Positions 59,859 to 64,000 of a DNA stretch of 64,000 nucleotides are shown piece after piece; positions within the stretch are counted from its first letter, which is position 1; every line of letters begins with the position of its first letter. The position numbers and the translations under genes were made by a program. The stretch spans positions 981,501 to 1,045,500 of the forward strand of contig QAYY01000001.1 in NCBI GenBank assembly GCA_003054665.1, given 5' to 3'. Under the pieces are notes generated by a model. That model was not told the DNA's origin and searched no databases. It was given only the letters and a program-made list of their open reading frames with translations. This stretch comes from Opitutaceae bacterium EW11. GTDB taxonomy: Bacteria; Verrucomicrobiota; Verrucomicrobiia; Opitutales; Opitutaceae.

Positions 59859-61253
59859 CTACTCGGCCATGGTCCGATAGTGCAGCCCGCCGTCGCGGAT
59901 GGCCGCCACGGCCCCCTTGCCTCGGCGGAGCAGGATCATCTCGGATCCGGCGAGGAGCACGGGTCCGTATCCGTGGGCTGCATACGGGCTGGCGGGGCGG
60001 AAACAATAGAACATCGGCTCCCAGCCCATGCCGGTGCCGATGCAGGTGCCTTCGACCTGACCCTGGGCGTTGACCTTTTTCGCGACGGCATTCCAGGCCA
60101 CGGAGACCATCGGACCGTACGCCGCCTCGTCGAGCCATCCGCGATTGATGCCGCGCGCAATGCCGAACACGTACATCGCGGAAGCCGAGGTCTCGTCATA
60201 GGAATCGGGGCGGTCGAGAAGCTGGTGCCAGAGGCCGTTCGCTCCCTGCACCGCGGCCAGTCCGCGCGCTTGGGCCCGGAACAGTTCGAGAATCCTCGGC
60301 CGAGCCGGGTGTTGGACGGGCAGGACATCGAGCAACTCGGCCATGGCCATGAACGCCCAGCCGTTGGCCCGGCCCCAATGGAAGGCCGGATGCGGCTCCA
60401 TGCCTTTGACCCAGCCGTGCATGTAGAGTCCTTTTTCGCGGACAAACATGCGGTCGGAGAACTGAAGGATCTGCCTGGCGGCATCGTCGAGATACCGCGC
60501 GTCGCCGGTGAGCGCGCCCATCTGCGCCAGAGCCGGCACGCTCATGTAGAGATCGTCGAGCCAGAGGGTGTCCTTCATCGGACGATTCCGCGCGAGGGTA
60601 CCGTCTTCGAAGCGTTTCTGCCCGGAACCGATGTAGGCCATGTAGCGATCGATCCAGGGCGTGATCTCGACGTTTACCCCGCTCCTCACGCTTTTGATCA
60701 TCGCCGCACACATCGCGCCGGAGTCGTCAAGAGACTGGGGTTTCAGCACGGAGCGGAAGAAAAACCGCCGACCTTCCTTCGGGATCACCGCGTCGCCTTG
60801 CTCGCGGTAGTGAGCGGCGACGCGCGCGATGGCGTCCATTCGCTCGGCGACATAGTCGCGATACCGAACGTCGCCTGTCACATCGGCGGCGAGGAGCATG
60901 CCCGCGTAGGTCACGCCCCACTCGTAACTGATGATCCGATACCCCGTGCCCTGCACGTCGATGTTGGCCGGCAGTTTTTTCAGGTCCGGCACCGGCTGTT
61001 TCGTCTCGCGATCGGTAACCCGAATCCCGCTGGCACCCTGCAGATAGGCATGAACCCGTTGCAGCACGGCCTGAATCTCGGCTTCCTTCGCCGGCTCGTA
61101 GGGAGTCGGATAGTCGGGACTCGACCGATCCGCTGTCATCTCCCGCGCCCGATCGGCGGGGATCGCGGGCGAGGAGGCCGGGACAGGCTGCTGGGCGACG
61201 CCGAGCGAGAGCGAGACTGAGAAAAGAAAACCGAAAAGGAGCGGGGTCTTCAT
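59859..61253 (-). CDS. GH105 unsaturated rhamnogalacturonyl hydrolase-like protein, exported
   Basis: 464 residues from ATG 61253, with signal peptide MKTPLLFGFLFSVSLSLGVA. The (alpha/alpha)6 barrel shows SYEWGVTYAGMLLAADVTGD, LWLDDLYMSVPALAQMGALTGDARYLDDAARQI, HGWVKGMEPHPAFHWGRANGWAFMAMAELLDVLP and DSYDETSASAMYVFGIARGI. These match GH105 (YteR/YesR), which removes the unsaturated uronic acid left by pectin lyases. The signal suggests a periplasmic location. A PL11 lyase lies 2 kb away, which fits joint use of rhamnogalacturonan. Confidence 0.92.
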   Translation of the reverse strand: MKTPLLFGFLFSVSLSLGVAQQPVPASSPAIPADRAREMTADRSSPDYPTPYEPAKEAEIQAVLQRVHAYLQGASGIRVTDRETKQPVPDLKKLPANIDVQGTGYRIISYEWGVTYAGMLLAADVTGDVRYRDYVAERMDAIARVAAHYREQGDAVIPKEGRRFFFRSVLKPQSLDDSGAMCAAMIKSVRSGVNVEITPWIDRYMAYIGSGQKRFEDGTLARNRPMKDTLWLDDLYMSVPALAQMGALTGDARYLDDAARQILQFSDRMFVREKGLYMHGWVKGMEPHPAFHWGRANGWAFMAMAELLDVLPVQHPARPRILELFRAQARGLAAVQGANGLWHQLLDRPDSYDETSASAMYVFGIARGINRGWLDEAAYGPMVSVAWNAVAKKVNAQGQVEGTCIGTGMGWEPMFYCFRPASPYAAHGYGPVLLAGSEMILLRRGKGAVAAIRDGGLHYRTMAE

Positions 61254-61382
61254 GGGTCCGCCACGGTGACGATCCATGGATCGGTCTGTTACGGAGTCAG
61301 CCCATTCCTTCCCCACCGCCGCATCGGACAGTCCGATTGCGCTTTGTAGCGACCGTTTCACTACGCGCCCCAGCGGGGGCAT

Positions 61383-61413
61383 AAAAAAACCCGGCGGCTT
61401 TCGCCACCGGGTT
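61383..61413 (-). terminator. Terminator of the RNA-binding protein gene
   Basis: On the minus strand an 11-bp stem (one G-T pair, GAAA loop, arms AACCCGGTGGC and GCCGCCGGGTT) is followed by seven T, 30 bases after the stop. Confidence 0.88.
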
Positions 61414-61443
61414 CAAAAGATTCAAAAATTGAATCGCTAGATC

Positions 61444-61809
61444 TTAGTAGCGGCGATCACCGCCACGGCCGCCGAAGCCACCGCGACGCTCACCACCACC
61501 ACCGAAGCCACGACGCTCACCGCCGCCGCCGAAAGAACGGCCGCCACCGGCGCCCTCTTCCTTCGGACGAGCTTCGTTAACCGTCAGAGTGCGGCCACCG
61601 AGGTCAGAACCGTTCAGCTTCTCAGCCGCGGCCTTCGCCTCTTCAGGCGTGCCCATGGTGACGAACGCAAAGCCACGCGGGCGGTTGGTCATCTTGTCCA
61701 TGGCGATATAAACGTCGGAGACCGTGCCGAACGCACCGAACGCAGAGCGGAGCTCTTCTTCAGTGGTCTTGAAGGACATGTTGCCCACGTAGAGTTTCGA
61801 ATTACCCAT
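61444..61809 (-). CDS. RRM-type RNA-binding protein with Gly/Arg-rich tail
   Basis: 121 residues from ATG 61809, where homologues of this group begin ([13 protein letters not shown]). An in-frame ATG at 61875 has a much better ribosome site (GGAG, 5 bases) and would add 22 residues. RNP2 is KLYVGNMSF and RNP1 is [10 protein letters not shown], with [20 protein letters not shown] between. The tail is Gly/Arg-rich ([11 protein letters not shown] repeats). Such single-RRM proteins bind RNA, often in cold response, in cyanobacteria, verrucomicrobia and others. The promoter region is AT-rich. Confidence 0.93.
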   Translation of the reverse strand: MGNSKLYVGNMSFKTTEEELRSAFGAFGTVSDVYIAMDKMTNRPRGFAFVTMGTPEEAKAAAEKLNGSDLGGRTLTVNEARPKEEGAGGGRSFGGGGERRGFGGGGERRGGFGGRGGDRRY

Positions 61810-62167
61810 CTTAGATTTCGTAGATCCAGCGTAGCTTACAGTCCGTTCCCGACCATCGGGTTTCGAAATCATCATGTGAACTCCAAAGCTCGCCTGACGA
61901 TTCACCAGCGCTGTCACCTAACCTTCTCTAACGAGGTGGGGGAGCAGAGAGGGTTGGTAGACAAAAGCAAGGCCAAAATGGATGGGCGATTTTGCAACCG
62001 CTTGGTGTAAACAGGATACTGTAATTCCTCTTATACACGCCGGAGCGGACGGCAGGGACTAATCCCATGTTCTAGGCTCGCCGGCGGCGTTTCGGCGGAC
62101 GAAGCGCGGCTAAAAAACGCGAAGCGAGCGGCGCACTCGGCCCTCGTCCGGCCAAGTTAAACGCCGC
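61810..62167. other. Leader and promoter region of the RNA-binding protein, 358 bases
   Basis: No other gene recognised. The part 61960-62040 is AT-rich relative to its surroundings and probably contains the promoter, leaving a leader of well over 100 bases. Such leaders often regulate cold-responsive RNA-binding genes, but I could not fold it reliably. Confidence 0.4.
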
Positions 62168-62614
62168 TCAGCCGAGCAGTCGATCGAGGGCGCGGCGATC
62201 GCGTTTCGTCGGGCGCCCGGTCCCTTTTTCCCGCGCGAGAAACTGCTGCACGCGAGATTCGCGCGCTTTCTCAAATTCTTCGGGAGGCGTCCGGTCCTCG
62301 CAGAACTCGGCGACCCGCGGAGCTCCCACGCGGTGCGGCGGCACGCCGAGAACGTGCAGCGTTCGCGTGACGAGTCCCTGGCGCAGGGTGATTATCTCGC
62401 CCGAACGCACGTCCCGCGCGGGCTTCGCCGGCTGGCCGTTCACTTCGACGCTGCCGGCCCGGCACGCGTCGGTGGCGAGGCTGCGCGTCTTGAACGCGCG
62501 CACGGCCCAGAGCCACTTGTCGAGACGGCCCTCGGCCAGCCCCGCTTTTCCCTGCTCCCCCGGCGCGGGGCGCGCAAGCCCGGCGCCGGGCAAGGATGAT
62601 TCTGTCGTATTCAA
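62168..62614 (-). CDS. hslR: S4-domain RNA-binding protein, Hsp15-like
   Basis: 148 residues from a TTG at 62614. The S4 domain is RLDKWLWAVRAFKTRSLATDACRAGSVEVNGQPAKPARDVRSGEIITLRQG, as in heat-shock protein 15, which binds stalled 50S subunits carrying nascent chains. A 28-residue N-terminal extension and a basic C-terminus (AREKGTGRPTKRDRRALDRLLG) flank it. The start codon directly follows the stop of the upstream DUF3016 gene, implying translational coupling; no ATG is available. Confidence 0.88.
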   Translation of the reverse strand: MNTTESSLPGAGLARPAPGEQGKAGLAEGRLDKWLWAVRAFKTRSLATDACRAGSVEVNGQPAKPARDVRSGEIITLRQGLVTRTLHVLGVPPHRVGAPRVAEFCEDRTPPEEFEKARESRVQQFLAREKGTGRPTKRDRRALDRLLG

Positions 62615-63142
62615 CTATTTCTTACGCGCCCGCAGCTCCCTGCTCATCCAGTCGTCGAGCAGGCGCTTTTCGTAGCGCAGCGAGTCGGAGCGGTCGAGCG
62701 ACGTCCCAATATCGTTCTGATAATCCAGGTTCGTCAGGGTCTCCGAGCCCTCCTTCACCACCGCGCCCTGGGCGTCGGTCACGCGATAGTTGAACTTCAG
62801 CCGCGGGGGATAGATGGCCTTGAGAATTCGAATGTCCTGAGCCGAGGGTCCGCGCTGAGGCTCGAAATCGCCGGCCATGTCGATGTCGGTGAAGGTGATC
62901 GTCAGCTTCTGGCCGTCCGCCAAATAACGCGGGGCACGGCTCTGAAGGTACTCCTTGAACATCTCCAGGTACGCGTCTCTCCCCCGGTCGGTTCCCATGT
63001 AGGTATCCTTCACGTCGGTGAACTTCTCCGGGTTCTGAAACTGCACATCCACGCGGTCCGCTTTCGAAGTGTCGGAGTCCGCGGCACGAAGGCCGCCGGC
63101 CAGAGCCAGCACGGCTAACAAGAGGGTAAGCTTCGTTTTCAT
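62615..63142 (-). CDS. DUF3016 family exported protein
   Basis: 175 residues from ATG 63142, with signal peptide MKTKLTLLLAVLALAGGLRA. The mature part DRVDVQFQNPEKFTDVKDTYMGTDRGRDAYLEMFKEYLQSRAPRYLADGQKLTITFTDIDMAGDFEP and the later YPPRLKFNYRVTDAQGAVVKEGSETLTNLDYQ match DUF3016, of unknown function and probably periplasmic. The stop abuts the TTG start of the S4 protein gene. The region upstream (63143-63225) is the short spacer to the lyase gene. Confidence 0.88.
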   Translation of the reverse strand: MKTKLTLLLAVLALAGGLRAADSDTSKADRVDVQFQNPEKFTDVKDTYMGTDRGRDAYLEMFKEYLQSRAPRYLADGQKLTITFTDIDMAGDFEPQRGPSAQDIRILKAIYPPRLKFNYRVTDAQGAVVKEGSETLTNLDYQNDIGTSLDRSDSLRYEKRLLDDWMSRELRARKK

Positions 63143-63225
63143 GGTGGTATGCCGCCTTGTGACGCACCCTAGCACAGAATTGTTTCCTCCGCCACGGCCC
63201 GCAAGCGGCTCGGAGAAGCCTCCGG

Positions 63226-64000
63226 TCACCGAGCGGGGCGACGCACCACGGAAATCGGGACCGGCTTGAACGCCGGCATATCGTCTCCCAGGTAGAAGCT
63301 GGGGTGCGGAGGCTGGTTGTAGGCCACGTTCTGCCACGCGACCGCCAGCCGGTACTGCGGATCGTGCATCAGGGTTGGAAAGCGGTGCGGTGTCGGAATC
63401 GTCGTGGTGTAAATGCGGAGTTCTCTGCCATCCGTGGTCCGCCAGACGATTTCTTCGCGCCAATCCCCAAGGATGTCCGCGCTGAGCGCCGGGGTTGCCT
63501 TGGTGCCATTGTTGGAACTGCAGCGCTCGGCCGTAAACAGGGGAACGGCGCGGTTCTCATTCCAATCCCACTTGTACACGACGTTCTGATCGAGCAGCTC
63601 GCGAAGCAGGTCCCCGTCCCACCAGACGCCGAAATTCACAGGGTGTGGTTTGATCTCGGAAATCCGTTCTCCGCGGGCGCTGTACAGCCCGGTGATGCCG
63701 CCGGAGCCGGCAACCCAGCATTCATTGCCTGGATACCGCGGGTCGATGTTCATCGCGTTTCCCCGGCCGGGGCCCTCGCCTTTGTCCCCGCCGGATTCGT
63801 CGGCGTGCAGCGACGGTTTTTTCCAGAGAATCTCCCCGGTCCTCGCATCGCGGAAACTCATGCCCGCGTCGTCAAAACGCTCCTGGATATCGAACACCTC
63901 CTGGCCGGGATGCGTCGGATCGAGGTCGGAAACGTGCAGCGCATCGCCGTGACCCAGGCCGGTGGAATACAGGCCGCGGCCGTCGTGATCGATCACGGCT
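63226..64000 (-). CDS. Rhamnogalacturonan lyase, PL11 family, C-terminal part
   Basis: The frame runs off the right end of the window, so at least half of the protein is missing. What remains is typical PL11 (YesW/YesX): DHDGRGLYSTGLGHGDALHVSDLDPTHPGQEVFDIQE, GNAMNIDPRYPGNECWVAGSGG, PHPVNFGVWWDGDLLRELLD, KATPALSADILGDWREEIVWRTTDGRELRIYTTT and DPQYRLAVAWQNVAYNQPPHPSFYLGDDM. These calcium-dependent enzymes cut the rhamnogalacturonan I backbone of pectin by elimination. GH105 at 59.9-61.3 kb would process the unsaturated products. Confidence 0.95.
   Translation of the reverse strand, partial: AVIDHDGRGLYSTGLGHGDALHVSDLDPTHPGQEVFDIQERFDDAGMSFRDARTGEILWKKPSLHADESGGDKGEGPGRGNAMNIDPRYPGNECWVAGSGGITGLYSARGERISEIKPHPVNFGVWWDGDLLRELLDQNVVYKWDWNENRAVPLFTAERCSSNNGTKATPALSADILGDWREEIVWRTTDGRELRIYTTTIPTPHRFPTLMHDPQYRLAVAWQNVAYNQPPHPSFYLGDDMPAFKPVPISVVRRPAR

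Overview
The window is high-GC bacterial chromosome with 51 supportable protein-coding genes and no rRNA, tRNA, CRISPR array, insertion sequence or prophage that I could recognise. Gene content points to a member of Verrucomicrobiota, most likely Opitutaceae-like. The clues are two large TonB-dependent receptors with the KLEK..VTGS plug start, a single-RRM RNA-binding protein with a Gly/Arg-rich tail, a mix of GH2, GH105, GH20-like and PL11 polysaccharide enzymes, an M56/BlaI pair, and many starts without a clear Shine-Dalgarno sequence. The assignment is inference from gene content, not from a marker gene.

Layout. 0-4.5 kb: the end of a GH2 glycosidase, a DUF6624 protein, a secreted amidohydrolase and a small lipoprotein. 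4.8-12.7 kb: a drug-efflux locus on the minus strand reading MarR, SDR oxidoreductase, outer-membrane factor, membrane-fusion protein, RND pump and a second MarR; the same 16-bp near-palindrome lies at the first MarR gene and in front of the SDR gene. 13-17.2 kb: a membrane-anchored protein of unknown role, an M56 peptidase fused to two NTF2-like domains with its BlaI-type repressor, and a small TonB-like lipoprotein. 17.3-18.2 kb: a ParB-domain protein whose start sits directly after a long terminator-like hairpin.

18.2-22.1 kb: a compact ethanolamine operon (permease, EutB, EutC) without microcompartment genes, preceded by a good sigma-54 promoter match and a perfect upstream dyad. 22.4-27 kb: an alcohol dehydrogenase divergent from a LysR regulator, then a CreC/CreB-like two-component system. 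27-32.2 kb: HDOD protein, cation-diffusion facilitator, Mpv17-like membrane protein and DsbD. 32.3-48.7 kb: two TonB-dependent receptors interspersed with an EamA exporter, a GH20-like glycosidase, an S9 peptidase, a small exported protein, an XdhC/MocA molybdenum-hydroxylase maturation pair and a large exported protein of unknown function.

48.8-55.6 kb: purK and purE, an ECF sigma factor with a putative anti-sigma factor and a bactofilin-like/RDD membrane protein, a DUF3568-type lipoprotein and a sugar nucleotidyltransferase. 55.9-64 kb: a chemotaxis receptor behind a TonB-like gene, an FKBP isomerase, a uracil-DNA glycosylase, a GH105 unsaturated glycuronyl hydrolase, the RRM protein, an Hsp15-like S4 protein, a DUF3016 protein and the end of a PL11 rhamnogalacturonan lyase. 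GH105 with PL11 suggests pectin (rhamnogalacturonan I) use. Several operons end in clear hairpin-plus-T-run terminators.
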